Source: Asticcacaulis aquaticus (GTDB lineage Bacteria > Pseudomonadota > Alphaproteobacteria > Caulobacterales > Caulobacteraceae). From it: DNA of 64,000 bases. The notes beneath the pieces are model-generated. The model did no database searches. It saw only the letters and a list, made by a program, of their open reading frames with translations, and was not told the DNA's origin. Each line of letters opens with the position of its first letter. Within the stretch, counting starts at the first letter, position 1. Location of the stretch: the NCBI RefSeq assembly GCF_028550415.1, contig NZ_JAQQKX010000006.1, positions 62,001 to 126,000 on the forward strand, in the 5' to 3' direction. A program made the translations under genes and the position numbers. Below are positions 18,830 to 27,778 of the stretch, in pieces.

Positions 18830-21100
18830 ATGGCTTTGAAACCGATTTTCCTCGCTGTCTGCCTGTCGACCCTGTCTATGGGGCCGGTGACGCAGGTCTT
18901 GGCTCAGGCCTCTGTGACGGCGCCCGATCCGCGCGCGGTAAAGGCCGACATGTACCTGCCGGGTAAGGTGGGGGCGCTGATCACCGACCTCGATATCCGG
19001 GCGCGGTTTACGGGCGGGGGCAAGGGCGTGATATATCGTCTGGGCGCGAAGGGCGCAGGGCGCATCGTCCATGCCGATTCCGCCACCGGCACGCTGACCG
19101 ATATCGTTACCGAAGCCACTCTGACGCCGATGCTGACGGCGCAGGGCGTGAAAATCGAGGGTGTCGCGGATGTGCGTCCGCTCGATTACGACGCCGACAA
19201 AAAGGTGCTTAAGCTCGCCGTCAACGGCCGCGAATGGCTCTATGAGGCGGGGGCGCTGAAGCCGGTTATCCCGCCGGCGAAGGACGATGGGCTGATGTCG
19301 CCGGACGGCAAGTCGAAGATCATCGCGCGCAACTACAATCTGTGGCTGGTCGATGTGGCGACGGGACGTGAGACGGCTCTGACCACCGACGGCAGCTACG
19401 ACCGGCGCTACGGGCAGAACTATCCGCTGCTGGGGGCCATGGCGGCGGCCAATTCCGAGACGCCGGATGCGCGCATCGCCGCGCAGTGGTCGGCGGATTC
19501 GCAGAAGCTTGTCACCTACCGCATGGACCGCAACGGCAGTTATATCTGGCACGCCGTGCAGCAGAACCCGCCGGGCAGTCAGTTCCCGCGCGAATTTTCC
19601 TACGTCTACCCCACCGCCGGGGCGAAGGACGTGCCGCAGATCCATCCGCTGGTCATTGATGTGGCCGCAGCGGGGAAGGGCGGGCTGTCGCCGGTCAAGC
19701 TGCTCGATGTGCCCTCTCTGTCGCTGCTGTGGCCGGGCGATCCGCCGATCTACTGGGACGAGTCGGGCAAGGTCATCTACGAATGGCAGGCGCGCGGCTA
19801 TGGCGAAATCACGCTCTACGAAGTCGATCCGGTGACGGGTAAGGCCGATCTGCGCGTGCGTGAGGCCCTGAAGCCACTGGTCACGGTGACATCGAGCGGC
19901 ATCCGCAACGCGCCGGAACTGGGCGGCTATCTGGTCATTTCCGAACGCAGCAACTGGGCGCAGCTTTACTTCATCAAGCGCGGCGAAGACCCCAATGGCG
20001 GCAAGGCCCTGACCAAGGGCGCGTGGGAGGTCACCGAGATCAACCACGTCGCCAAGGACGGGGTCATCCTGATCACCGGCATCGGGCGCGAGGCGGGCGT
20101 CAATCCGTATTTCAAGAGCCTGTACCGCGTGACGCTGGACGGGAAAATCAGCCATCTGACGCCGGAGCCTCTGGACCACGAGGTCAAGGTCTCCGACGAC
20201 GGGCAGTGGATCATCGACCGTATGTCGTCGCCGACCGTGCCGACGAAAACCGTCCTGCGCCGGGCGGTCGACGGCGCCATCGTTGCCGAACTGGGCCGCG
20301 CCGATCCGTCGGTCTTGCTGGCCACGGGATTCACGCCGCCGGAGCCGTTCGAAACTTTGGCCGATGACGGCAAGACCAAGCTTTACGGCATGATCTATCG
20401 CCCGGCCAACTTCGATCCGTCGAAGTCCTATGCGGTGATCGAAAACGTCTATACCGGTCCGACGACGCACCGCTTTGGGGAGTCCTATGAGGACAATGTC
20501 GTCGCCTCGACCAATGCCCTGGCGCAGTACGGCGCTATCGTGGTGACCATCGATGGGCGCGGCACGTCGCAACGCGGCAAGGTATTCCGCTTACCGGCCT
20601 ATCAGAACCTCGGCGAAGTCGGGCTGGACGATCACATCCACGTCCTCAAGGCGATGAAAGCGAAGTACCCCTATTTCGATCTTAACCGCGTCGGCGTCTA
20701 TGGCGGTTCGGCGGGCGGCTACGATACGGCGCGGTTTCTTCTGCGGCGGCCCGACTTTTACAAGGTCGGGGTGGCTTCGTCGGGCAATCACGATCTCAGG
20801 CTCGACAAGGCGTGGTGGCCGGAAGTGTCGATGGGCATAGCGGATGATGCGACGTGGGAGCGCAACTCCAATATTTCCGTGGCCAAAAACCTCAAAGGCA
20901 AGCTGATGCTGATCCACGGCGATATCGACGACAACGTGCCCGTGGCGGCTTCGCTGCGCCTGTCGGAAGCCCTGATCAAGGCGGGCAAGCCACACGAACT
21001 GGTCATCCTGCCCAATACAAATCATGCGGTCTTTCAGCCCTATTACTGGGACAAGCTGACCGGCTATTTCGTCACCAACCTGATCGACGTCAAACCTTAG
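18830..21100 (+). CDS. Exported S9 (DPP-IV-like) prolyl peptidase
   Basis: A 756-residue serine peptidase with a signal peptide (cleavage near VLAQA, residue 25). Residues about 40-480 are a beta-propeller N-domain, and the C-terminal alpha/beta hydrolase carries the triad Ser627 (YGGSAGGY), Asp700 (HGDIDDNVP) and His732 (NTNHAVF). The triad spacings are close to those of DPP-IV. S9B enzymes remove dipeptides after a penultimate proline, or cut after proline. In this locus the natural targets would be proline/hydroxyproline-rich peptides released from cell-wall glycoproteins. The start at 18830 follows AGAGAAG at good distance; an in-frame ATG 6 codons upstream overlaps that site. The next gene, GH97, begins 11 nt downstream. 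Confidence 0.9.
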   Translation: MALKPIFLAVCLSTLSMGPVTQVLAQASVTAPDPRAVKADMYLPGKVGALITDLDIRARFTGGGKGVIYRLGAKGAGRIVHADSATGTLTDIVTEATLTPMLTAQGVKIEGVADVRPLDYDADKKVLKLAVNGREWLYEAGALKPVIPPAKDDGLMSPDGKSKIIARNYNLWLVDVATGRETALTTDGSYDRRYGQNYPLLGAMAAANSETPDARIAAQWSADSQKLVTYRMDRNGSYIWHAVQQNPPGSQFPREFSYVYPTAGAKDVPQIHPLVIDVAAAGKGGLSPVKLLDVPSLSLLWPGDPPIYWDESGKVIYEWQARGYGEITLYEVDPVTGKADLRVREALKPLVTVTSSGIRNAPELGGYLVISERSNWAQLYFIKRGEDPNGGKALTKGAWEVTEINHVAKDGVILITGIGREAGVNPYFKSLYRVTLDGKISHLTPEPLDHEVKVSDDGQWIIDRMSSPTVPTKTVLRRAVDGAIVAELGRADPSVLLATGFTPPEPFETLADDGKTKLYGMIYRPANFDPSKSYAVIENVYTGPTTHRFGESYEDNVVASTNALAQYGAIVVTIDGRGTSQRGKVFRLPAYQNLGEVGLDDHIHVLKAMKAKYPYFDLNRVGVYGGSAGGYDTARFLLRRPDFYKVGVASSGNHDLRLDKAWWPEVSMGIADDATWERNSNISVAKNLKGKLMLIHGDIDDNVPVAASLRLSEALIKAGKPHELVILPNTNHAVFQPYYWDKLTGYFVTNLIDVKP

Positions 21101-21111
21101 AAACTTGCCAT

Positions 21112-23106
21112 ATGACTCTGTTTTTTAAAACGATTGCCGCGTCGTCAGTGCTGCTGGCCGGAGCCACTCAGGCCGAGGTGTGGACGACGGCATCGCCGGA
21201 CGGTCGCGTGGCGATCACGCTGGACAAGGCGTCTGCGGGCCTGCCCAAATACGCGGTGACCTTCGAAGGCAAGCCGGTTATCGCGACGTCGGAGCTTGGC
21301 TTGCGCACGGATGTGGCGGGCTTCGGCGCGAAGGGTTTTGAGATCGCCGACGTCAAGGTGCGTCAGGTCAACGAGACCTATGCCATTGTGCTGGGCAAGG
21401 CGAAGAGCGCGCCGGACGTCTATACGGAAACCGCACTCACCTTCAAGGAAACGGGCGGTGAGCGGCGCTTAGGTATCGTCGTGCGCGCCTATGACAATGG
21501 TGTGGCCCTGCGGTACGTCGTGCCGAACCAAGGGGATTTCCAGAGCTTCGGTATCTACGGTGAAAAGACCGAGTTTTCGTTCCCGAAGGACTACGACTGC
21601 TGGGGGCTGAATCTCGGCAAATATCACAACGCCCACGAAGGCGAGTTCGACGCGGTCAAGGCCTCGATGATCCGCGACCACAGCCTCTACGACTCGCCGC
21701 TGGTGTGCAAGACGGGCGAAGGCGAGACGGTGTTTGCTCTGGCCGAATCCGATGTCGAGCACTATCCGGCGACCTACTATAATCGTAAGGGTGACAATGG
21801 TTTGGGCGTGGCAGTTAAACTGCCGCCACGGCTCGACAGCGACTCGATCAAGCCCTATGTGGCGAAGATCAGTCAGACCGGCACCGAATTCAAGACGCCG
21901 TGGCGTGTGGTGATGATTGGCGACAGCGCGCGCGATCTGGTCGAATCGAATCTGATCGCCACGCTGGGCGCACCGTCGAAGATCAAGGACACAAGCTGGA
22001 TCAAGGGCGGCAAGAGTGCCTGGGACTGGTGGAACGGATTCAATGCGCCGGTCGCCAATCCGGGTATCAATACCGAGACCTACAAGGCCTATGTCGATTT
22101 CGCCAAAGAGATGGGGCTCGATTACATCCTGATCGACGAAGGCTGGTACGTCGGTTCCTCGACGCGTCCTAAGCCGGGCTCGGATGTGACCAAACCCATC
22201 GCCGCCGTCGATATGCCGGCGATCATCAAGTACGCCAAAGACCGCGGTGTGCGCGTGATGATCTGGCTGCAATGGGAGCAACTGGACTGGCAGATGGACG
22301 CCGCCTTTGCCGCCTATGAAAAATGGGGTATCGCCGGGGTCAAGATAGACTTCATGGACCGTTCCGATCAGGACATGGTCGACTATTTCCACAAGGTGCT
22401 GTCGAAGGCCGCCGACCACAAGTTGCTGGTCGACCTGCACGGGGCTTATGCGCCGAACGGTTTGGTGCGGACCTACCCCAACTACGTGACGCAGGAAGGC
22501 GTGCTGGGGGCCGAGTACAACAAGTGGACGACGCGGATCACCGCCACGCACAACGTTACCTTGCCCTTTACGCGGATGATTCTGGGGCCGATCGACTATA
22601 CGCCCGGCGGCTTTGCCCACCGCACGCCGGAGACCTTCGCGATCCACGAAAACCGTCCCCTGACCCAGACGACGCGCGGGCAGGCCGTCGCCATGTATAT
22701 CGTCTACGACAGTCCGCTGGTCATGGTCTCCGATGCGCCTCAGGCCTACAAGAAGCCTGATGGCCATTGGGAAGACGGCGTCGAGGTCATTCAGGCCGTG
22801 CCGACGACGTGGGACGAGACGCGCGTCCTGCTGGGCGATATCGGACAATATATCGTCACCGCCCGCCGCAAGGGCGATCGCTGGTTCATCGGGGCCATGA
22901 CCAATGAACAGGGCCGCACGATCGAGGTGCCGCTGAGTTTCCTTGGTGATGGCGCTTTCAAGGTCCGCCTATGGCAGGACGGGGCCACGGTCTCGACCCT
23001 CACAAAATCGGACGCCGAGGTGACGAAGGCCTCAACGATGAAACTGGTGATCGCGCCGTCAGGCGGGGCGGTCGCGATCATTGATGCGAACAAAAATCGT
23101 AAATAA
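21112..23106 (+). CDS. GH97 glycoside hydrolase, retaining type (alpha-galactosidase or beta-L-arabinopyranosidase candidate)
   Basis: A 664-residue exported enzyme with a short signal peptide (cleavage near ATQAE, residue 20). It has an N-terminal beta-supersandwich, a TIM barrel (about 290-560, YILIDEGWYVG, RVMIWLQWEQLDWQMD) and a C-terminal beta domain. Asp413 in GVKIDFMDR fits the nucleophile of the retaining GH97 subgroup, and Glu462 in TQEGVLGAEYN is the candidate acid/base. The inverting SusB-like alpha-glucosidases use Glu bases instead. Known retaining members are alpha-galactosidases and a beta-L-arabinopyranosidase. Extensin serines carry single alpha-galactose units, so removing these is an attractive role, but that is inference. 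It is the last gene of the operon with the LecA-like protein and the S9 peptidase. Confidence 0.85.
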   Translation: MTLFFKTIAASSVLLAGATQAEVWTTASPDGRVAITLDKASAGLPKYAVTFEGKPVIATSELGLRTDVAGFGAKGFEIADVKVRQVNETYAIVLGKAKSAPDVYTETALTFKETGGERRLGIVVRAYDNGVALRYVVPNQGDFQSFGIYGEKTEFSFPKDYDCWGLNLGKYHNAHEGEFDAVKASMIRDHSLYDSPLVCKTGEGETVFALAESDVEHYPATYYNRKGDNGLGVAVKLPPRLDSDSIKPYVAKISQTGTEFKTPWRVVMIGDSARDLVESNLIATLGAPSKIKDTSWIKGGKSAWDWWNGFNAPVANPGINTETYKAYVDFAKEMGLDYILIDEGWYVGSSTRPKPGSDVTKPIAAVDMPAIIKYAKDRGVRVMIWLQWEQLDWQMDAAFAAYEKWGIAGVKIDFMDRSDQDMVDYFHKVLSKAADHKLLVDLHGAYAPNGLVRTYPNYVTQEGVLGAEYNKWTTRITATHNVTLPFTRMILGPIDYTPGGFAHRTPETFAIHENRPLTQTTRGQAVAMYIVYDSPLVMVSDAPQAYKKPDGHWEDGVEVIQAVPTTWDETRVLLGDIGQYIVTARRKGDRWFIGAMTNEQGRTIEVPLSFLGDGAFKVRLWQDGATVSTLTKSDAEVTKASTMKLVIAPSGGAVAIIDANKNRK

Positions 23107-23126
23107 ATCAGATATATTGCAAAATC

Positions 23127-23139
23127 GTATATTTTATAT
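23127..23139 (+). promoter_or_regulatory. GTATAYNNTATA operator 4, abutting the -35 box of the 23413 gene
   Basis: GTATATTTTATAT directly adjoins TTGACG (23140-23145). It matches the shared 12-nt pattern and lies 20 nt after the GH97 stop. Binding here would cover the promoter described next. Confidence 0.65.
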
Positions 23140-23168
23140 TTGACGACGCCATCGGGTGATGGTTTAAA
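23140..23168 (+). promoter_or_regulatory. Promoter TTGACG-17-TTTAAA
   Basis: The -35 TTGACG (23140-23145) and -10 TTTAAA (23163-23168) are separated by exactly 17 nt. The start site would be near 23173-23177, at the first base of a strong stem-loop. It overlaps the right edge of operator 4. Confidence 0.6.
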
Positions 23169-23171
23169 TTT

Positions 23172-23333
23172 CACAGATCGGATGTGACGGGCCTCTCCGG
23201 GAATGTCGTGTCCGATCTGTGCGTACCAAGCGCGTCGGGGTGATCGGTTTTGCTTCCTTAGGCCGGGTGTCGTCCCGCGCGCGAGACTTCAAGCGTCCGT
23301 CGTGTGGAATCTTCCCGACGGGCGCTTCTTTTC
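23172..23333 (+). ncRNA. Candidate structured leader or small RNA ending in a terminator-like hairpin
   Basis: A perfect 11-nt inverted repeat, CACAGATCGGA (23172-23182) and TCCGATCTGTG (23211-23221), forms a stem at the predicted transcript 5' end. A second hairpin, AAGCGTCCGTCG (23291-23302) with CGACGGGCGCTT (23316-23327; one G-U pair), is followed by CTTTTC, like a weak intrinsic terminator. No open frame is convincing inside. It could be an attenuator in the leader of the 23413 gene or a free RNA of about 160 nt. I do not recognise a known riboswitch. Confidence 0.4.
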
Positions 23334-23386
23334 AGAGCGCATTCCAAAAAGTGTACAGCGGTTTTTGGATTCAAATGCGCGTTAAA
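23334..23386 (+). repeat. Alphaproteobacterial intergenic repeat, copy A
   Basis: AGAGCGCATTCC followed by AAAAAGTGTACAGCGGTTTTT and TCAAATGCGCG. It is nearly the same, in inverted orientation, as 42986-43032. The ends (GCGCATT/AATGCGC) and the GTG..CAGCGG core are self-complementary. Similar elements are widespread between genes in rhizobia and Caulobacterales. It sits between the putative leader and the start at 23413. Confidence 0.75.
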
Positions 23387-23412
23387 CTTTAAACGACTTA
23401 GAAAGACCCGCC

Positions 23413-26166
23413 ATGACCTTTTCCGCCGCGTCGACGCTGTCCCGCCGAACCAGCCTGATCGCTCTGGCGTCGGCCTTTGTCGCGCCCGCCGTGGCGCGCG
23501 CCGAGAACCTGTGGAACAGCCCGGACGCTCAGACCCTGTTGTTCGAAACGCCGGACTTCATGGTCTCGCTTCAGGAAACCTCGCAGACCCTCGTCTCGTT
23601 GGCCCCCAAGGGCGTCGGCGGCGGCTTCGATTTCGCGCCGTCGAACAAGTTCACCCAGCGCCTCGGTGATGGCTGCTATCGTCTGGGCGATCTCGACCTG
23701 CGCGTCCGCTCTGAAGGTGAAGAGGCATGGAGCGACCATTCGACGGCCTTCAAGCGCGTCAAGGTCAAGGCATTGCCGAAACCCAAGGGGGCGCTGGCGG
23801 CGGCGGATATTACCCCCAGCCTTGGCAACCTGCCGCTGAAGGTCGTACGGACCTGGGCGGTGGTCGGCGGTAAGCTGGTGCTGAAATTCACCCTGAGCAA
23901 CCCGACCGCCAAAACGATCGAGGTCGGCGGCCTCGGCATCGCCATGGTCTTCGACAACATCATCACGGGCCGTCATCTCGAAGAAGCGCACGACGTCGCC
24001 TCCTTCTACGACCCCTATGTCGGCCTGAATGCCGGCTATCTTCAGGTCAACCGCCTGAACGGGCAGGGGCCGTCGCTGCTGGTCCTGCCGGAGACCGACA
24101 CGGCGAAGTTCGAGCTGTACAAGCCGATCCTCAATGGCCGCAACGAAGACAAGACGCCGAAGATCTACACCGATATCGAACCGCGCAACATGACGTTCGA
24201 AGGCTTCTATAACTGGATGACCAATGCCAAGGGCTTCGCCGACACGGAATGGAAGGGCATCGAGCAGTGGAACACGCCGACCTCGCTGTTCATAAAGCCG
24301 GGCGCGTCGACCACGGTGGCGGTGAAGTTCGTTCTGTCGCCGACGATCCGCGAGATCGAACCGACGCTTATCAAACATAACCGTCCCGTGGCCGTGGGCC
24401 TGCCGGGCTATGTGGTGCCGACGGACCTGCCCGCCGACCTGTTCCTGCATGCGCCGAAGGCCGTCAAGGACATCGCCGTGCGTCCGGCGGGGGCGCTTGA
24501 GGTCACGCCTGCGGGCACGGTCAAGGGCGGCTGGCTCAAATACACGGTCGCGGGCAAGGTTCTGGGCCGCGCGCGCCTCGACGTCACCTATGCCGACGGC
24601 ACGCAGCAGACGATCCACTACAAGGTCACCCAGCCGCAGGATCTGGCCGTGGCGAAGATGGGTGAGTTCCTGACCACCAAGCAGTGGTACGAGAACCCGA
24701 ACGACGCCTTTGGGCGTTCGCCGTCGATCATGATCTATGACCGGGAAACCAACAAGCTGGTGCTTCAGGACAACCGCGTCTGGGTCTCGGGCCTGAGCGA
24801 CGAGGGCGGGGCTGGGGCGTGGCTGGCGGCGATCATGAAGCAACTCGACAATCCGAACGCCGAAGAAGTGGCGAAATTCGAACGCTTCGCCAACAGCACC
24901 CTATGGGGCAAGATCCAGACCGCGGAAGGTCCCGACAAATACGGCGTGCGCAAGTCGGTCATGTTCTACGACCCCGAGGGCATGCCCAAGGGCACCTATG
25001 ACGAGAGCCTCAACTGGAAGGTATGGTCGGCCTGGGATCGCAAGCACGCCGCCGATCTGGGGCGCTCTTACAACTACCCGCACCCGGCGGCGGCGTGGTG
25101 GACGCTCTACCGCGTCAACCGCTACCACACCGGCATGGCGACGGGCGAGACGTGGCAGACCTATCTGACCCGCGCGGCGGAAACGACCAAGGCCATGATG
25201 ACCAAGGCGCCGTACTATACGCAGTTCGGTCAGATGGAAGGCGATGTCTTCGTCTATATCCTTCAGGACCTGAAGCGCGAGAAGATGGATACGCTGGCGT
25301 CCGAGGTCGAGTCCCTGATGAAAGGCCGCGTCGATCACTGGAAGACGCTGAAATATCCGTTCGGCTCGGAAATGCCGTGGGATTCGACCGGTCAGGCCGA
25401 GGTCTATATGTGGATGCGCTATTTCGGCCATCAGGCACAGGCCGATGTGACCCGCGAAGTCATCATGGCCTATGATCCGGCCATTCCGCACTGGGGCTAT
25501 AACGGCTCGGCGCGACGGTTCTGGGACTTCCTCTATGCCGGCAAGCAGTCGCGCATCGAGCGTCAGTTGCACCATTACGGCTCCTCGCTCAACGCCGTGC
25601 CTTTGTTCGACGCCTACCGCGCCGCGCCGGACGATCTCTATATGCTGCGCGTCGCCTATGGCGGTTTGATGGGCTCGCTGACCAATATCGACGAAGAGGG
25701 CTTCGCCTCGGCGGCCTTCCACTCCTTCCCCGACGCCATGAAGTGGGACGCCATCAATGGCGACTACGGCATGAGCTTCTTCGGCCACGCGGTGTCGTCG
25801 GCGTCGTACCTAGTCAAACACCCGACCTTCGGCTGGACAGGCTTTGGCGGCATCGTGAAGACGACGGGTTCGGTCGTCACCTTCACGCCGAAGGACAGCG
25901 CCCGCCGCCGGGTGTTCATCGCGCCCGCCGGTCTGTGGATCACGCTCGATGCCGGTAAGATCGCCGCCGTCGCCTACGATACGGCCACCGGCAAGGTCAG
26001 CGTGACCTTCGATGCGGCTGACGCCCATACGCCCAAGGCCTATGTGACGGCGGAAGCGACCGTCAAGGGCGCGAAGGCTTACAGCGCCAAGGCGCCGGTT
26101 GAACTGGGGGCCTACGCGGTGACGCTGGGCGCCGCCCCGGTGACGCTGAACCTTCTGCCCGCTTAA
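23413..26166 (+). CDS. Large exported protein resembling DUF5695; possible glycoside hydrolase of unknown specificity
   Basis: A 917-residue protein with a Tat-like or Sec signal (SRRTSLIALASAFVAPAVARA, residues 10-31). The first 350 residues look like beta-sandwich (IEVGGLGIAMVFDN, TTVAVKFVLSP). From about 420 to 760 the sequence is helical with aromatic motifs (HPAAAWWTLYRVNRYHTG, EMPWDSTGQAEVYMWMRYFG, HWGYNGSARRFWDFL), as in (alpha/alpha)6-barrel glycosidases or lyases. The rest is beta-rich. I believe it is of the DUF5695 type from memory, without certainty, and know of no assigned activity. The operator-4 promoter and the surrounding exported arabinosidases suggest it acts on the same plant polymer. 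Candidate acids are in the EMPWDSTGQAE stretch. Confidence 0.65.
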   Translation: MTFSAASTLSRRTSLIALASAFVAPAVARAENLWNSPDAQTLLFETPDFMVSLQETSQTLVSLAPKGVGGGFDFAPSNKFTQRLGDGCYRLGDLDLRVRSEGEEAWSDHSTAFKRVKVKALPKPKGALAAADITPSLGNLPLKVVRTWAVVGGKLVLKFTLSNPTAKTIEVGGLGIAMVFDNIITGRHLEEAHDVASFYDPYVGLNAGYLQVNRLNGQGPSLLVLPETDTAKFELYKPILNGRNEDKTPKIYTDIEPRNMTFEGFYNWMTNAKGFADTEWKGIEQWNTPTSLFIKPGASTTVAVKFVLSPTIREIEPTLIKHNRPVAVGLPGYVVPTDLPADLFLHAPKAVKDIAVRPAGALEVTPAGTVKGGWLKYTVAGKVLGRARLDVTYADGTQQTIHYKVTQPQDLAVAKMGEFLTTKQWYENPNDAFGRSPSIMIYDRETNKLVLQDNRVWVSGLSDEGGAGAWLAAIMKQLDNPNAEEVAKFERFANSTLWGKIQTAEGPDKYGVRKSVMFYDPEGMPKGTYDESLNWKVWSAWDRKHAADLGRSYNYPHPAAAWWTLYRVNRYHTGMATGETWQTYLTRAAETTKAMMTKAPYYTQFGQMEGDVFVYILQDLKREKMDTLASEVESLMKGRVDHWKTLKYPFGSEMPWDSTGQAEVYMWMRYFGHQAQADVTREVIMAYDPAIPHWGYNGSARRFWDFLYAGKQSRIERQLHHYGSSLNAVPLFDAYRAAPDDLYMLRVAYGGLMGSLTNIDEEGFASAAFHSFPDAMKWDAINGDYGMSFFGHAVSSASYLVKHPTFGWTGFGGIVKTTGSVVTFTPKDSARRRVFIAPAGLWITLDAGKIAAVAYDTATGKVSVTFDAADAHTPKAYVTAEATVKGAKAYSAKAPVELGAYAVTLGAAPVTLNLLPA

Positions 26167-26171
26167 ATATC

Positions 26172-26205
26172 AAAACCACGCCGCTCACCACGGCGTGGTT
26201 TTTTT
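26172..26205 (+). terminator. Rho-independent terminator after the DUF5695-like gene
   Basis: AAAACCACGCCG and CGGCGTGGTT with a 7-nt loop, followed by seven T residues. It begins 5 nt after the stop codon and isolates the permease gene. Confidence 0.9.
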
Positions 26206-26306
26206 ACGCCGTAAAACTTGTATCTTTTGCGACAATATCGTGACGGGTGATTGACAGCAGGACCAATTCACACCGTACTGACCACACATTACCAAGGGGA
26301 CTAATC

Positions 26307-27716
26307 ATGGGACTTTTCGGACCACTTAAGCCGCTCGTCAGGGCGGAAGAGGATGGCAAGGCGCTCGCCAAGACGCTGAGTTGGCCGCACCTTATGGCGC
26401 TGGGGATCGGCGGCATCATCGGCACAGGGATTTATTCGCTGACTGGGACGGGCGCGGGTCTGGCCGGGCCAGGCGTACTCGTTTCCTTCGCCCTCTGTGG
26501 CCTCGTCTGCGCCTGCGCGGCGTTGTGCTACACCGAAATGTCCACCCTGATCCCAACGGCGGGTTCGGCCTATACCTACACCTATTCGGCCATCGGGGAA
26601 GTTGCAGGCTGGATTGTCGGCTGGGCGCTGATCCTCGAATATTCTCTGGCCTGCTCGACCGTTGCGGTAAGCTGGTCGGCACATCTTTTTGGCTGGCTGC
26701 ACGATGGGCTGGGTCTTCAGTTACCCGATATACTGATGCATGCGCCCCATGCCGGAGGATTGGTGAACCTGCCTGCGGTTCTGGTGTCGCTTGGCGTGAT
26801 GGGGCTGTTGCTCATTGGAGCGCGCGAAAGTGCCACACTCAACATCTTGTTGGTTATCATCAAGATCGTTGCGCTGGGGGCTTTCGTCTTTCTGACTCTG
26901 CCGCACGTACAGGCAGGTAATTACGATCCGTTTGCGCCTTATGGTTTTCTGGCTCAGGAAATGGAGGGCAAGAAATACGGAATTATGGCCGCGACGGCCA
27001 TTGTCTTCTTTGCCTTCTTCGGTTTCGACGCTGTATCCACTTCGGCGGAAGAAGCCAAGAATCCCGGTCGCGACCTGACTATCGGTATTTTGGGTTCGAT
27101 GGCTGTTTCGACGCTTATCTACATGCTGGTGGCGGGTTCGGCTATCGGCGCGGTCGACTTCCATAAGTTCGCCTTTTCGGGTGAGGCCTTGCCACATGTG
27201 CTGCGAGAAGTTGGTTATCCCCTGATGGCCACGCTGGTCGGTTTAGCGGCGATCGTTGCCCTGCCGTCGGTCATTCTGGTCATGATGTATGGCCAAAGCC
27301 GTATCTTCTTCGTCATGGCCCGCGATGGTCTGCTGCCGAAAGTCGTGTCCAAGGTAAACAAGAAAGGCTCACCCGCCTTGATTACGTTGGTTACCGGCGT
27401 TTTCGTGGCCGTTTTTGCGGGTTTCGTACCGCTTGATGAAATCGCGGCCCTGTCGAACGCCGGAACCCTGATCGCGTTCATAGCGGTAGCTTTGTCGATG
27501 ATCATCCTGCGCCGTCGCTTCCCCGACCTGCCACGCACCTTCAAGGTGCCTGCTTACATTCTGGTGGGTGTCGCGACGATTTTAGGGTGCGGCTTCATCT
27601 TCTACAGCCTGCCGGTTAAAAGCCAGGTCTTCACCTTTATCTGGATGGCCATCGGTCTGGTGGTCTATTTCTCCTATGGTCGCTGGAACAGCCGCCTGAA
27701 AAAGGAAGGGGCGTAA
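26307..27716 (+). CDS. APC-superfamily amino acid permease
   Basis: A 469-residue inner-membrane transporter with about twelve hydrophobic helices. The first carries the substrate motif GIGGIIGTGIYSL, and EMSTLIPTAGSAYTYTYSAIGE and FFAFFGFDAVSTSAEEAKNPGRDL are hallmark segments of the cationic/neutral amino acid transporter (YfnA/CAT-like) branch. The likely role here is uptake of proline, hydroxyproline or small amino acids released in the periplasm. The ATG at 26307 has AAGGGGA 9 nt upstream; an earlier in-frame start has no such site. It is the one transport gene in the block without a recognisable GTATAY operator in front, so its regulation may differ. Confidence 0.9.
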   Translation: MGLFGPLKPLVRAEEDGKALAKTLSWPHLMALGIGGIIGTGIYSLTGTGAGLAGPGVLVSFALCGLVCACAALCYTEMSTLIPTAGSAYTYTYSAIGEVAGWIVGWALILEYSLACSTVAVSWSAHLFGWLHDGLGLQLPDILMHAPHAGGLVNLPAVLVSLGVMGLLLIGARESATLNILLVIIKIVALGAFVFLTLPHVQAGNYDPFAPYGFLAQEMEGKKYGIMAATAIVFFAFFGFDAVSTSAEEAKNPGRDLTIGILGSMAVSTLIYMLVAGSAIGAVDFHKFAFSGEALPHVLREVGYPLMATLVGLAAIVALPSVILVMMYGQSRIFFVMARDGLLPKVVSKVNKKGSPALITLVTGVFVAVFAGFVPLDEIAALSNAGTLIAFIAVALSMIILRRRFPDLPRTFKVPAYILVGVATILGCGFIFYSLPVKSQVFTFIWMAIGLVVYFSYGRWNSRLKKEGA

Positions 27717-27736
27717 CGCCCCGAACCTGCAAAACA

Positions 27737-27759
27737 AAAGGGCCCTCCGGCCCTTTTTC
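27737..27759. terminator. Bidirectional terminator between permease and GntR genes
   Basis: AAAGGGCC, CTCC loop, GGCCCTTTTT. The A run before and T run after let it work for both the rightward permease and the leftward regulator. Confidence 0.85.
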
Positions 27760-27778
27760 ATGGTCTTTGCCGTGTGGT

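Noticed and set aside
18791..20572. 593-codon open frame on the - strand opposite the S9 peptidase
   Set aside because: Shadow of the real gene; no start signal or recognisable domain.
26211..26260. TTGTATCTTTTGCGACAATA before the permease as a ninth operator
   Set aside because: It does not fit GTATAYNNTATA; only a GTAT core is shared.
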